64,000 nt of DNA from Novosphingobium sediminis (GCF_007991615.1 NZ_BJYR01000001.1:203370-267369); one strand, 5' to 3'; shown: positions 9,245 to 18,094, counted from the first letter of the stretch. Notes: a model not told the origin generated them from the letters alone. Program-made: numbers and translations.

Positions 9245-10467
9245 GTACGGCCTGCCAGAAGTTCGCGCGAGGCGGCGATGATTGCGTCGGAGAACGCGGT
9301 GTCGTTGAAGTGCGCGTCAACCGCAGTCACGGGAACTTCAGCGGGCATGACCTCTCGCAGGTACGCGGCAAATGGCGGCGGTACGCTTGGATCCATGAGG
9401 TGCCCGGCAGGGCTATCGTGATTGGAAAAGCCGTGGAGCGGGGTGAACACGCGCACCGGCCCCTTGGCATCGCGCACATTGGCCGCGAGGTGGTCGGCCA
9501 GCTTCTTGAGATCGTCGATGTTGGTCCGCACGGCGGTCAACTGCGGGTTGTGCTCGTGATAGCGGCGGCCGGGGAACTGCGCGCGCGCCGCATCGATCGG
9601 CCCGCCGATGATGAAATCCGCGTTGCCGGGCGCGAGAATGGTCGGAATGCCCTTGAGGAGCGCGGCGCGCCCCCGGTCCGGGCCGGTATCGGCTAGGCCG
9701 CCGAAGATGTGGTCGATGATCTCGGTTTGCGAGAGATCGAGCACGAGCGCGACATCCTTGCCCGCCGCGAGGCCGTCCAGCGTAGGTCCGCCGGCGCCCG
9801 ATGAGTGGAACACCATGACCTCGCAGCCATCGCTTTCCAGCGCCTCACGGATGCGCTTGACGCTCGCTTCGGTGGTGCCGAGCGTGGTGATGAGGACGAG
9901 CGGCTTTTCCGCTGCGGCCTTCGGATCATAGCCCTTGGCCATGCCTGCGACCGCGTTTGCGGCGTTGCGGAACACGTCGCGGCTGATCGAATTGAGGCCG
10001 GAAATATCAGTCACCGCGTTCATCATCGCGATGTCCTGCACGCCCATGTAGGGCTTGGTGAAACCCGAAGCCATCGTCGAGACGATCATGCGCGGCAGGC
10101 CGTAGGGGAAGCTCTGCATGAGCGCACCGGCGAGCGCCGAGCCCATCGAGCCGCCAACCGCAAGGATGCCGGAGATCGGATCCTTCGCGTTCCACGCATG
10201 GGCAGCTGCGATCGAGCCGCGGATCATCGCGTCCTGGCACTTGCCTTCGTGGCCGAGCGCGCGGACTTCCTCGATGGTCATGCCCGCTGCCGCCGCAACG
10301 TCTTCGGGCGAAATCTCCGCCCCGCCGACGGTGCGCCGCACGCTGGGATCGAGGTGGACGACGCGCACCCCGGCCGCTTCCAGCACCGCGCGGACAAAGC
10401 GCGCTTCTTCTTCCTTGGTGTCCTGCGTCACGATGAGCATGACGCTTGGTTTGCTCGTGTCGGCCAT
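9241..10467 (-). CDS. Tm-1-like ATP-binding domain protein (UPF0261 family)
   Basis: The protein has 408 residues, the usual family length, when started at ATG 10467, which has GAGGGA six bases upstream. A longer open frame to 10731 overlaps the divergent regulator and is rejected. Recognisable family features are the N-terminal VMLIVTQDTKEEEARFV, the glycine-rich GGSMGSALA, and a C-terminal TPLHGFSNHDSPAGHL. The plant member Tm-1 binds ATP and blocks a viral replicase. The biochemical role of bacterial members is not established as far as I know. Here it is the first gene of a carboxylase operon, with 4-base overlap to the biotin carrier gene. A role in activating the carboxylase substrate with ATP is a guess from this context. 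Confidence 0.8.
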   Translation of the reverse strand: MADTSKPSVMLIVTQDTKEEEARFVRAVLEAAGVRVVHLDPSVRRTVGGAEISPEDVAAAAGMTIEEVRALGHEGKCQDAMIRGSIAAAHAWNAKDPISGILAVGGSMGSALAGALMQSFPYGLPRMIVSTMASGFTKPYMGVQDIAMMNAVTDISGLNSISRDVFRNAANAVAGMAKGYDPKAAAEKPLVLITTLGTTEASVKRIREALESDGCEVMVFHSSGAGGPTLDGLAAGKDVALVLDLSQTEIIDHIFGGLADTGPDRGRAALLKGIPTILAPGNADFIIGGPIDAARAQFPGRRYHEHNPQLTAVRTNIDDLKKLADHLAANVRDAKGPVRVFTPLHGFSNHDSPAGHLMDPSVPPPFAAYLREVMPAEVPVTAVDAHFNDTAFSDAIIAASRELLAGRT

Positions 10468-10610
10468 GGTTGTCCCTCGCTCTCCCTGTCCCAAGAGTGC
10501 GACATCGCGGTTGACTTTGCACCACGGTATGCAATGGGCGCGTTGCATAAGGTGAAACACGCTGACGGGCCGGTTGGCGCGGTAAGCGAAAGAAGCACCG
10601 GGAAGAGACG
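10468..10610. promoter_or_regulatory. divergent control region between carboxylase operon and IclR gene
   Basis: These 143 bases separate two divergent genes and must hold both promoters. An inverted repeat TTGCA (10517-10521), 8-base spacer, TGCAA (10530-10534) lies near the middle, and another TTGCA follows at 10543. The left copy is part of TGACTTTGCACCA, which resembles TGACTATTGCACCA found again after the IclR gene. This is a candidate IclR operator. No binding data are available. Confidence 0.45.
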
Positions 10611-11438
10611 ATGCTGGAACGCAAGGTAAAGACCGTACGCGCGCTGGAACGCGGGCTCGATGTGCTGATCGAGGTGCAGGCCCGCCGCGCGGTGAGCCTG
10701 CATGAACTGCATCAGGCGCTCCAGCTGCCAAAGGCGACTTTGCTGCGCATGCTGCTCACTTTGGGGCGCAAGGGACTCATCTGGCAGCGCCTTGCGGATG
10801 GGGCCTATCTGCCGCATCTCGGGCCCGCCGCGCGCGGCACTGGCAGCGCCGTGGAGCATATTGCCGAGATCGCCTCGCCCTACATGAAGGCGCTTTCGAC
10901 CAAAGTGGCGTGGCCTTCGGTGCTGGGTGTTCCGCGGCTCGATCACATGGAGATTCTGGAGACGAACAGCCCGCTGTTCCGGCTCGATTCGGCCATTCTC
11001 GGACCCGTTGGCGTCAAGCTTTCCTACATCCATACCGCCACGGGCCGCGCCTATCTGGCGGCTTGCGATGAGCAGGAGCGCGAGGCGATCATCGCGCGGC
11101 TGCGCCCGAAGGATGCGGCGCCCGGGAGCGAGGACGACCTGCGCACCATTCTCGCCGAGACCCGCGATCGGGGCTATGCGCTGCGCGAACCGCTGCACCC
11201 CTGGCCAGACCGTTCGAAGCAGCTTGTGCTGCGGGATGGGCGGCGTTCGATGGCGGTTGCCATCATGGCGAACGGTGCCCCGATCGCGACGATCAATCTC
11301 ACCTGGCCTGCCAAGCGGGGCACCGACGAGGCGGTGATGCATCGCCACCTTGAGGCGCTGCATCAGACCGCGCAGGCGATCGGCCGGGCAGTTGCCACTC
11401 AATCGGTGGGCGCTCCGCTTGCAGGAAATGCTGTCTGA
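10611..11438 (+). CDS. IclR family transcriptional regulator
   Basis: The protein has 275 residues. The N-terminal winged helix spans about residues 7-65 (ALERGLDVLIEV, then LPKATLLRMLLTL as the recognition helix). The C-terminal effector domain has the family feature THATGRAYLAAC (here HTATGRAYLAAC). IclR proteins commonly control aromatic catabolic genes in response to a pathway intermediate. The gene is divergent from the carboxylase operon and precedes an oxidoreductase gene on its own strand, so it probably controls one or both. The candidate operators are described separately. Confidence 0.85.
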   Translation: MLERKVKTVRALERGLDVLIEVQARRAVSLHELHQALQLPKATLLRMLLTLGRKGLIWQRLADGAYLPHLGPAARGTGSAVEHIAEIASPYMKALSTKVAWPSVLGVPRLDHMEILETNSPLFRLDSAILGPVGVKLSYIHTATGRAYLAACDEQEREAIIARLRPKDAAPGSEDDLRTILAETRDRGYALREPLHPWPDRSKQLVLRDGRRSMAVAIMANGAPIATINLTWPAKRGTDEAVMHRHLEALHQTAQAIGRAVATQSVGAPLAGNAV

Positions 11439-11463
11439 TCAGGTGCTTGCGCAAAGCTTCGGC

Positions 11464-11534
11464 TGACTATTGCACCATGTGAAATCTGTTTGTGTTACTG
11501 ATTAAATCAGCGCCTTCCTGTGCGACTATCGCAC
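11464..11534 (+). promoter_or_regulatory. repeated GACTATyGCAC elements and a 13-base palindrome before the oxidoreductase gene
   Basis: The 120-base gap after the IclR gene holds TGACTATTGCACCA at 11464-11477, a perfect palindrome CTGATTAAATCAG at 11498-11510, and GCGACTATCGCACATCAC near 11521. The first and third share GACTAT, a pyrimidine and GCAC, and the first matches the element in the divergent region upstream. Spacing of about 57 bases between the two copies would allow looped or cooperative binding. This is a candidate promoter and operator region for the oxidoreductase, VOC and MFS genes. Confidence 0.4.
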
Positions 11535-11558
11535 ATCACAAAATGGGAGGGTTGAGGC

Positions 11559-12572
11559 ATGCGGCAGTGGGTGATCCGGGCAGGCGCGTCGTCGCTGGAC
11601 GACATGACCTTGCGCGATGCGCCCGAACCGCAGGCGGGCCCTGGCGAAGTGCTGGTGCGGGTGCGCGCTTGCTCGCTCAACTTCCGTGACCAGATCATCC
11701 CGCAAGGGCTCTACATGGGCGGCACCGTGGCGATGGATACCGTGCCGCTTTCCGATGGCGCGGGCGAAGTTGTCGCGGTTGGTGCGGGTGTCACCTCGGT
11801 GAAGCCGGGCGACCGCGTCGCCGGAACGTTCTTCCAGAACTGGCTCGATGGACCGCCCAATCCGGCTGCTGGCCCTGCGCTTGGTGCCCCGCCGGCAACC
11901 GGCATGTTGCAGGATCTGGTCGTCCTGCCCGAACACGGTGTCGTGCCGCTGGCGCAAAGCCTCTCGTTCGAGGAAGCGGCCTGTCTTCCTTGCGCCGGTG
12001 TCACCGCATGGAATGCGCTGATGGAAGGGCCGCATCCGGTCCGTGCAGGAGAAAGCGTGCTCGTGCTTGGCACCGGCGGCGTTTCGCTGCTGGCCCTGCA
12101 GATTGCGAAGGCGGCGGGTGCCAAGGTGATCGCAACCAGTTCATCGGATGAGAAACTGGCCCGTGTGAAGCTGCTCGGTGCGGACGAGGCGATCAACTAT
12201 CGTGAAGTACCCGAATGGGGTGCGGCAGCGGCGAAGCTGGCTGGCGGCGGCGTCGATCATGTCGTCGAGGTCGGCGGCGCGGGGACGCTGGCGCAGAGTA
12301 TCGCGGCGGTCGGTTTTAACGGCGAGATCGCGCTGATCGGCGTGCTGACGCGCGAGGGCAATACCAATCCGCATGGCCTGATGTTCAAGGGCGGCTCGAT
12401 CCGCGGCATTTTCGTCGGTTCGCGCGGGATGGCGAGCCGGCTCCACAGCTTCATCGACACGCACGGCATCAAGCCGGTGATCGACCGCACGTTCGGCATT
12501 GAGCAGGCCATCGATGCCTACCGTTACCAGTCATCGAGCGCCTTGTTCGGCAAGGTCGTGATTACGCTCTAG
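11559..12572 (+). CDS. medium-chain NAD(P)-dependent oxidoreductase (quinone reductase-like, no structural zinc)
   Basis: The protein has 337 residues of the MDR superfamily. The N-terminal GroES-like domain contains SLNFRDQIIPQGLYMGG, and the Rossmann domain has VLVLGTGGVSLLALQIAKAAG and the AINYRE segment typical of zinc-free reductases. The four-Cys structural zinc lobe is absent. It would reduce an enone or quinone or oxidise an alcohol with NAD(P). It is the first gene of a rightward set with a VOC protein and an MFS transporter. Confidence 0.8.
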   Translation: MRQWVIRAGASSLDDMTLRDAPEPQAGPGEVLVRVRACSLNFRDQIIPQGLYMGGTVAMDTVPLSDGAGEVVAVGAGVTSVKPGDRVAGTFFQNWLDGPPNPAAGPALGAPPATGMLQDLVVLPEHGVVPLAQSLSFEEAACLPCAGVTAWNALMEGPHPVRAGESVLVLGTGGVSLLALQIAKAAGAKVIATSSSDEKLARVKLLGADEAINYREVPEWGAAAAKLAGGGVDHVVEVGGAGTLAQSIAAVGFNGEIALIGVLTREGNTNPHGLMFKGGSIRGIFVGSRGMASRLHSFIDTHGIKPVIDRTFGIEQAIDAYRYQSSSALFGKVVITL

Positions 12573-12630
12573 CGAGCAAGCGCCTGACCGAAAAACAGCG
12601 GCGGGCATGAAGGAAGGGGATCGAGAGGCA

Positions 12631-13179
12631 ATGGCGCAGGCACTGGGCTTTGGACAACGCATCGGGGGCGTGGTGCAGACTGCGTTCGTCGTTGCCGACA
12701 TCCGCGCCGCGATCTCTCATTTCCAGCGCGACCTCGGGGCAGGGCCGTTCTACCTGCTCGATCATTTTCTGGGCGAAGGGCAGATCTATCGCGGTGCGCC
12801 TTCCGAGGCCGATGTCGCCATTGCGATGGGCTTTGCCGGGCACATGCAGATCGAACTCATCCAGCCGCTGGATGATCATCCGTCCGTTTATCGTGAAGTG
12901 ATCGAGCAGCGCGGCTACGGCTTCCACCATTTCGGCATCGCGTTCGAGGACGTCGACGCTGCGCTGCCCGATTATCTCGATCGCGGCCACGCATTGGCTT
13001 TCCGCGCGCCGGTGCCGACCGGTGGCTCGGTCGCATATCTGGACAACATCGATCCTGCGGGGCCGGGTTTCCTCGAGCTGATCCCGGCAACCGAGGGCAT
13101 GAACATGTTTTTCACCGCGCAATGGCAAGCGGCGCAGGACTGGGATGGCAGGACCGATCCCGTGAGGCCGTTCCTGTGA
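12631..13179 (+). CDS. VOC superfamily protein (glyoxalase/methylmalonyl-CoA epimerase-like)
   Basis: The protein has 182 residues if started at ATG 12631, which lies about ten bases after an AGGAAGGGGA site. An upstream ATG at 12607 would add 8 residues. The protein begins the VOC fold with VVQTAFVVADIRAAISHF and contains HMQIELIQPLDDHPSVYRE and GYGFHHFGIAFEDVDAAL, where His and Glu residues would bind a divalent metal. The fold covers epimerases, lyases and extradiol dioxygenases, and I cannot choose between them. The stop overlaps the start of the MFS gene. Confidence 0.75.
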   Translation: MAQALGFGQRIGGVVQTAFVVADIRAAISHFQRDLGAGPFYLLDHFLGEGQIYRGAPSEADVAIAMGFAGHMQIELIQPLDDHPSVYREVIEQRGYGFHHFGIAFEDVDAALPDYLDRGHALAFRAPVPTGGSVAYLDNIDPAGPGFLELIPATEGMNMFFTAQWQAAQDWDGRTDPVRPFL

Positions 13180-14408
13180 GCGGCGCGCAGCAACGCGCGA
13201 GTGGTGGCTATCAGGCCTGGGTTGTCGGGCTGCTGAGCCTCAACTTTGGCATCCTGTTTTTCGATCGCAATGCGCTCAACTTCCTGATGCCCTATGTGCA
13301 GCCCGATCTGCACTTGTCGAACACGCAGGTTGGCATGTTCAGCTCGGCACTGTCGTTGACCTGGGCGCTCTCGGGTCTTGCGGTTGGGCGGATTTCGGAC
13401 AAGCTCGGTTCGAAGAAACCGGTGGTCGTCGTCGCGACGATTGCGTTCTGCTTGTGCTCGTTCGCATCGGGTCTTGCCTCATCGTTCTTCATGCTGCTCG
13501 GTGCGCGCCTGCTGATGGGCGCGGCGGAAGGCGGCGTGATGCCGGTCAGCCATTCGATGATCGTCAGCGAAGTCGCGCCCGAGCGGCGCGGTCTTGCGAT
13601 GGGCGTGGCGCAGAACCTTGGTTCGAACCTGCTTGGTTCGGGCCTTGCGCCGCTGCTGCTGGTGCCGGTTGCTGCCACTTATGGATGGCGTGAGGGCTTC
13701 TATCTGGCCGCCGCGCCGGGCCTCATCACCGCGATCCTGATCTGGTTCACCTTGCGCGAACCGCCCGCCGAAACCCACGATGATGCGCAGCCCAAGGTGC
13801 CGCTCTCGGAAGCGTTTCGCCACCGCAACGTCGTGCTCTGCGCGATCATTTCGGTGCTGCTCGTTTCGTACCTCGTGGTGTGCTGGGCGTTCATGCCGCT
13901 CTACCTCACCAAGGTGCGCGGTTTCGCGCCCGAGACGATGGGCTGGCTGATGGCGACGCTCGGCCTCTCTGCGGGGCTGGGCAGCTTCGTTGTTCCCGCG
14001 ATTTCGGATGCCATTGGCCGCCGCCCGGTGATGATCGGGTTTGCGTTTCTTGGCGTGATCCTGCCGCTGGGCGGGCTCTACTACACCGGTTCGGCGTGGG
14101 TGCTGGCGGCGATCTTCTTCTTCGGATGGGGGCTCAACGGGCTGTTCCCGATGTTCATGGCGACGATCCCGTCCGAGTCCGTCGACCCGCGCCTGACCGC
14201 GACACTGACCGGTGTCGTGATGGGCACCGGCGAAGTTCTGGGCGGGGTGCTCAGCCCCTTCCTCGCCGGCGCGCTTGCCGATGTCTACGGCCTGTCTGCC
14301 GCGCTCTGGCTGATGCTCGCGCTGTGCATCCTTGCCGGGATCTGCGCGCTTGGCCTTGTCGAATCCGCCCCGCGCGTCGTCGCCCGCCGCGCTCCCGTTC
14401 CCGCCTGA
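13176..14408 (+). CDS. MFS transporter, probable organic/aromatic acid importer
   Basis: The protein has 410 residues when started at GTG 13176, which overlaps the VOC stop as GTGA. Twelve hydrophobic helices are apparent. The loop after helix 2 has GRISDKLGSKKPV, the MFS signature, and loop 8-9 has SDAIGRRPV. The sequence pattern (LNFGILFFDRNALNFLMPY) resembles anion:cation symporter and aromatic acid transporters. With the neighbouring catabolic genes it probably imports the aromatic substrate or a pathway acid. Confidence 0.8.
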   Translation: MSGAQQRASGGYQAWVVGLLSLNFGILFFDRNALNFLMPYVQPDLHLSNTQVGMFSSALSLTWALSGLAVGRISDKLGSKKPVVVVATIAFCLCSFASGLASSFFMLLGARLLMGAAEGGVMPVSHSMIVSEVAPERRGLAMGVAQNLGSNLLGSGLAPLLLVPVAATYGWREGFYLAAAPGLITAILIWFTLREPPAETHDDAQPKVPLSEAFRHRNVVLCAIISVLLVSYLVVCWAFMPLYLTKVRGFAPETMGWLMATLGLSAGLGSFVVPAISDAIGRRPVMIGFAFLGVILPLGGLYYTGSAWVLAAIFFFGWGLNGLFPMFMATIPSESVDPRLTATLTGVVMGTGEVLGGVLSPFLAGALADVYGLSAALWLMLALCILAGICALGLVESAPRVVARRAPVPA

Positions 14409-14433
14409 CCTCGCTGCAAAGGACGCCCCCGCC

Positions 14434-15366
14434 ATGACAGCAGTGCAGAAATTCGCCACCGAAGGAATTGCCCCGCCCGAACGGCTCGCGTTCTGGAACG
14501 AGCTGGTCGACCGCGTCTACAGCGGCACGTACGTCAAGAGCAGAAGCGGTGATTTCAGCGGTGAGATGTGGACCTGGCAGGTCGGCGATCTTGCCATGAT
14601 CCGCCCGCGTTCGACGGCATCGTTCGTCGGCCGCGATCCGCGCTATACTGCGGACGAGCGGCTGATCCTGCACCTCCAGTGCCGCGGCTCCAGCAGCCAC
14701 CGCCAGAGCGGAACCGAGACCTTGCTCGGCGCCGGAGACTTCGTGATCGCCTCCCCGCATGAGGCCTACGCGATCGACCTTGCCGCACACGAACTGCTGG
14801 TGGTCGAATTCCCCCGTGCGCCGCTGGCGGAGCGTTTTCCCGGGATCGATGATGCTCTGCGCCAGCGCATGAGCGGGGAAACGCCGGGTGCGCGGGTGTT
14901 CCACGATTTTCTCTTGTCGCTGTGGCGACAGAGCCAGCAAGGCTTTGCCGATCCCGACTGGCAGGATGGGGTGAGCCAGGTGTTCTATGACCTCGTCGCG
15001 CTCGCCATGCGCGGTGCGACCCGTCCTGATGCCGCAGCGCCTGCCGCAGATAGTGCGCTGCACCGCCGCGTGCTCGGGATTGTCGAGGCGCAACTGGCCG
15101 ATCCGGCCCTGCGCACGCTCAGCCTTGCTTCGGCTTGCGGCGCGTCGGTGCGGACGATCCAGAACCTGTTTGCCGGCATGGGCACCACGCCGAGCGCCTA
15201 CATCCTCGAGCGCCGCCTCGCCCGGGCTGCCGAGCGCCTTGCCGCAGCGCCGGGCGCAAGCATAACCGAAGTCGCCTTTGATCTGGGCTTCAACGATAGC
15301 GCCTACTTCGCGCGGGCTTTCCGCCAGCGCTTTGGCGTTTCACCACGTGAATGGCGGCGCAAATAG
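14434..15366 (+). CDS. AraC family regulator (FeaR-like sensor domain)
   Basis: The protein has 310 residues from ATG 14434, which has an AAGGA site; the open frame extends back into the MFS gene but that part is not homologous in pattern. The N-terminal half resembles the AraC_binding_2 sensor of FeaR-type regulators of aromatic compound use (PPERLAFWNELVDRVYSG). The C-terminal half has two helix-turn-helix units, with ITEVAFDLGFNDSAYFARAF as the second. It lies directly upstream of the TonB receptor and the long catabolic run, and is the most likely activator of that run. Confidence 0.8.
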   Translation: MTAVQKFATEGIAPPERLAFWNELVDRVYSGTYVKSRSGDFSGEMWTWQVGDLAMIRPRSTASFVGRDPRYTADERLILHLQCRGSSSHRQSGTETLLGAGDFVIASPHEAYAIDLAAHELLVVEFPRAPLAERFPGIDDALRQRMSGETPGARVFHDFLLSLWRQSQQGFADPDWQDGVSQVFYDLVALAMRGATRPDAAAPAADSALHRRVLGIVEAQLADPALRTLSLASACGASVRTIQNLFAGMGTTPSAYILERRLARAAERLAAAPGASITEVAFDLGFNDSAYFARAFRQRFGVSPREWRRK

Positions 15367-15434
15367 GTCGAATTGCGCTTTAGTCCTGATCGCCTTGCGC
15401 TCCAGTGCAAGCCGGTCGGTCCGAAGCGGCGTAA

Positions 15435-15446
15435 GCATACGAATGC
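15435..15446. promoter_or_regulatory. LacI-type operator-like palindrome before the first TonB receptor
   Basis: The sequence GCATACGAATGC has arms GCAT and ATGC around a 4-base centre and ends 58 bases before the receptor start. It matches 11 of 12 bases at 29358 and 10 of 12 at the elements near 30623 and 43323, which serve sugar genes. Its presence here was not expected and may be chance or cross-regulation. Confidence 0.35.
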
Positions 15447-15504
15447 GCATGTCCGTCCGTCCTCCGGACGAAACGGTCAGTGACATTTTTACAGGGAGAG
15501 CAAC

Positions 15505-18030
15505 ATGAGACGAACAACGGTATCGCTTGCCGTGCTCGCCGCAGCGCTGGGCACACCGGCCTTCGCGCAAAGCGCACCGCAGGCCCAGGCTGAAGCCGCG
15601 CCCGAAGGCGGCATCGCGGAAATCGTCGTGACGGCGCAGAAGCGCGCGGAAAACGTGCAGGACGTGCCGATCGCGATCACGGCGTTTACCTCGAATGCGC
15701 TGCAGGAGCGCGCGGTCACCAGCGTTGCGGCGCTGTCCAATCTTGCGCCCAACGTGACGCTGGACGCCGGCACGCCCTTCTCGGGTTCGACGGCGGTGCT
15801 TTCGGCCTATATCCGCGGCATCGGCGCAAACGACTTTGCGTTCAACATCGATCCGGGCGTGGGCATCTACCTCGACGGCGTCTACCTCGCCCGCTCGGTC
15901 GGCGCGAACCAGGACCTGCCGGACGTCGAGCGCATCGAAGTGCTCAAGGGCCCGCAGGGTACGCTCTTCGGCCGCAATACCATCGGCGGCGCGATCTCGA
16001 TCGTCACGCATGATCCGGGCAAGGAATTCCGCTTCGTCGGTGACGTCACTGTCGGCCGCTTCAGCCTCGTCCAGACGCGCGGCACGGTCGACCTGCCGAT
16101 TGCCGACGGCCTCGGCGCTTCGGTCAGCTTCTCGACCAAGAACCGCAGCGGCTACCTCCAGCGCATCGCGTATCCGGGGGCCAGCAACTACGCCTCGACG
16201 AACATCCAGAACTACAAGGCTGCCGGCTACAACAACGCCGGGCTCGGCACTGAAGGCGGCGACGGCAACTGGAACCTGCGCGGCAAGCTGAAGTACGACA
16301 AGGGTCCGTTCACCGCGACCCTCTCTGCCGACTACACCAACGTCGATCAGAGCCAGATCGCCAACACGCTCATCAAGACCACGCCGGCGGTCTTTGCGGG
16401 CACCTACAACTGCGCGATCATCGCTTCGTCGACCGACTGCGGCGGCGGCCCGCCCGCTTTTGCCTATATCGGTGGCATCGGCGGCCTGAACTCGATCTTC
16501 GACAACCCGACCGTCTACGGCGTCAATGTCGATGCGGATCCCAAGAACAACCGCCTGCCTTATGATGATCGCTTCCTGACCGGCGACATCGACAAGAGCT
16601 ATGCCAACGGCAACAACTACTCGAAGCTGAAGTCCTACGGCGGCTCGCTGACACTGCAGTATGACCTCAGCGATTCGATCACGCTGAAGTCGATCACCGG
16701 CTACCGCGAACTGCACTGGAACGTGGGCACCGACCTCGACGGGTCGCCGCTCAACTTCCTGCACACCAGCTTCACCACCGACCAGTGGCAGTTCAGCCAG
16801 GAGCTCCAGCTCCTCGGCAATGCCATGGACAAGAAGCTCAACTACGTGCTCGGCGCCTACTTCTTCAAGGAAGCGGGCAACCTGCACGACTACGTGACCT
16901 TCGCGGAAGGCCTGCTGCAGGTCGATGGTCCGAACAATCTCTCGACCAAGAACTACGCGTTCTTCGGTCAGGTGGATTACAAGTTCAACGACATGTTCGG
17001 CATCACGCTAGGCGGCCGCTACACGCACGAGGACAAGGAATTCGAAGGCTTCCAGTCCGACGCCAACGGCCTCACCTACAAGATCCTGAACTTCCTCGCC
17101 GGGATCGGAGCCGGCCCGCCAGCTTGCGCCAACATCGATCCGATCAGCGACGATTGCCGCATTGCCGCCGGGTTCCCGAACCAGGGCCAGCCGCTTCGCT
17201 ACTACGTCGCGGGTGTGCAGAAGAAGAAGTTCAACAACTTCGCGCCCAAGGTCGGTCTCCAGTTCCACCCGAACGACGACGTGATGGTCTATGCCAGCTG
17301 GTCGAAGGGCTACAAGACCGGTGGCTGGACGACGCGCCTCTCCAACCCGCTGCCCTATGCTCCGGGCTTCGGTGAGGAAAAGGCGACCACGTATGAACTG
17401 GGTGTCAAGTCGACCCTGCTCGACCGCCGCCTCCAGATCAACGCGGCGGTGTTCCAGACCGACTACAAGGGCATCCAGCTGAACTTCCAGCAGGGCGTCT
17501 CGCCGACCATCCAGAACGCGGGCGATGCCAAGATCAAGGGTTTCGAGGTCGAAGTGACCGCGGCGCCGGTCGATGGCTTCACCCTCACGGGTTCTGTTGG
17601 TTACCTCGATGCCAAGTACACCTCGGTCCTCGGGCCGGCACAGGTTGCCGCAAACCCGTTCCAGGCCGGCGTGTTCCCGGGCGGAGAGCTGCCCAAGACG
17701 CCGAAGTGGAAGTTCAACATCAGTCCGCGTTACGAGGCGAAGTTCGAGAACGGCAGCAAGCTGATCTTCGTGGCGGACTTCACCCACTCGACCTCGCTGT
17801 GGAACGATACCGAGCGTGCCTATCTGCTGCAGCGTGCGGCGACGGACATCCTCAACGGTTCGATCACCTACAAGGAGCCGGGCGAGCACTGGGATCTGAC
17901 TGTCGGCGGGACCAACCTCACCGACACCCGCTATCTGGTGACCGGACAGGCCCAGATCGCCGGTGGCCAGTTCTACGGCACCTACAGCCGTCCGCGTGAG
18001 TGGTACGCGCGGCTTGGCGTGAAGTTCTGA
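15505..18030 (+). CDS. TonB-dependent outer-membrane receptor (catabolic island)
   Basis: The protein has 841 residues. A signal peptide of about 22 residues ends at PAFAQ, followed by a TonB-box-like segment IAEIVVTAQKRAENVQDVPI. The plug domain has GIYLDGVYLARS and VLKGPQGTLFGRNTIGGAIS, and the barrel ends in LGVKF with the expected terminal Phe. It would take up a substrate too large or scarce for porins, energised by TonB. It is followed by the cupin/Rieske/flavocytochrome genes after a 64-base gap with a hairpin, so uptake of the aromatic substrate of this island is likely. Confidence 0.9.
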   Translation: MRRTTVSLAVLAAALGTPAFAQSAPQAQAEAAPEGGIAEIVVTAQKRAENVQDVPIAITAFTSNALQERAVTSVAALSNLAPNVTLDAGTPFSGSTAVLSAYIRGIGANDFAFNIDPGVGIYLDGVYLARSVGANQDLPDVERIEVLKGPQGTLFGRNTIGGAISIVTHDPGKEFRFVGDVTVGRFSLVQTRGTVDLPIADGLGASVSFSTKNRSGYLQRIAYPGASNYASTNIQNYKAAGYNNAGLGTEGGDGNWNLRGKLKYDKGPFTATLSADYTNVDQSQIANTLIKTTPAVFAGTYNCAIIASSTDCGGGPPAFAYIGGIGGLNSIFDNPTVYGVNVDADPKNNRLPYDDRFLTGDIDKSYANGNNYSKLKSYGGSLTLQYDLSDSITLKSITGYRELHWNVGTDLDGSPLNFLHTSFTTDQWQFSQELQLLGNAMDKKLNYVLGAYFFKEAGNLHDYVTFAEGLLQVDGPNNLSTKNYAFFGQVDYKFNDMFGITLGGRYTHEDKEFEGFQSDANGLTYKILNFLAGIGAGPPACANIDPISDDCRIAAGFPNQGQPLRYYVAGVQKKKFNNFAPKVGLQFHPNDDVMVYASWSKGYKTGGWTTRLSNPLPYAPGFGEEKATTYELGVKSTLLDRRLQINAAVFQTDYKGIQLNFQQGVSPTIQNAGDAKIKGFEVEVTAAPVDGFTLTGSVGYLDAKYTSVLGPAQVAANPFQAGVFPGGELPKTPKWKFNISPRYEAKFENGSKLIFVADFTHSTSLWNDTERAYLLQRAATDILNGSITYKEPGEHWDLTVGGTNLTDTRYLVTGQAQIAGGQFYGTYSRPREWYARLGVKF

Positions 18031-18045
18031 GCTGAGTGAAACAGG

Positions 18046-18071
18046 GGGCGGGTGCCGGAAGGTTCCCGCCC
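18046..18071 (+). other. GC-rich hairpin between TonB receptor and cupin genes
   Basis: GGGCGGG (18046-18052) pairs with CCCGCCC (18065-18071). The loop can form a further CC/GG pair around GGAA. No run of T follows, so it is not a normal intrinsic terminator. It may protect the receptor message or reduce read-through into the enzyme genes. Confidence 0.5.
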
Positions 18072-18094
18072 TACTGGCAAGTGGAGAGAGAAAA

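Noticed and set aside
9241..10731. Longer (496-residue) version of the Tm-1-like protein
   Set aside because: The extension overlaps the divergent IclR gene, is low-complexity, and the ATG at 10467 has a good ribosome site and gives the usual family length.
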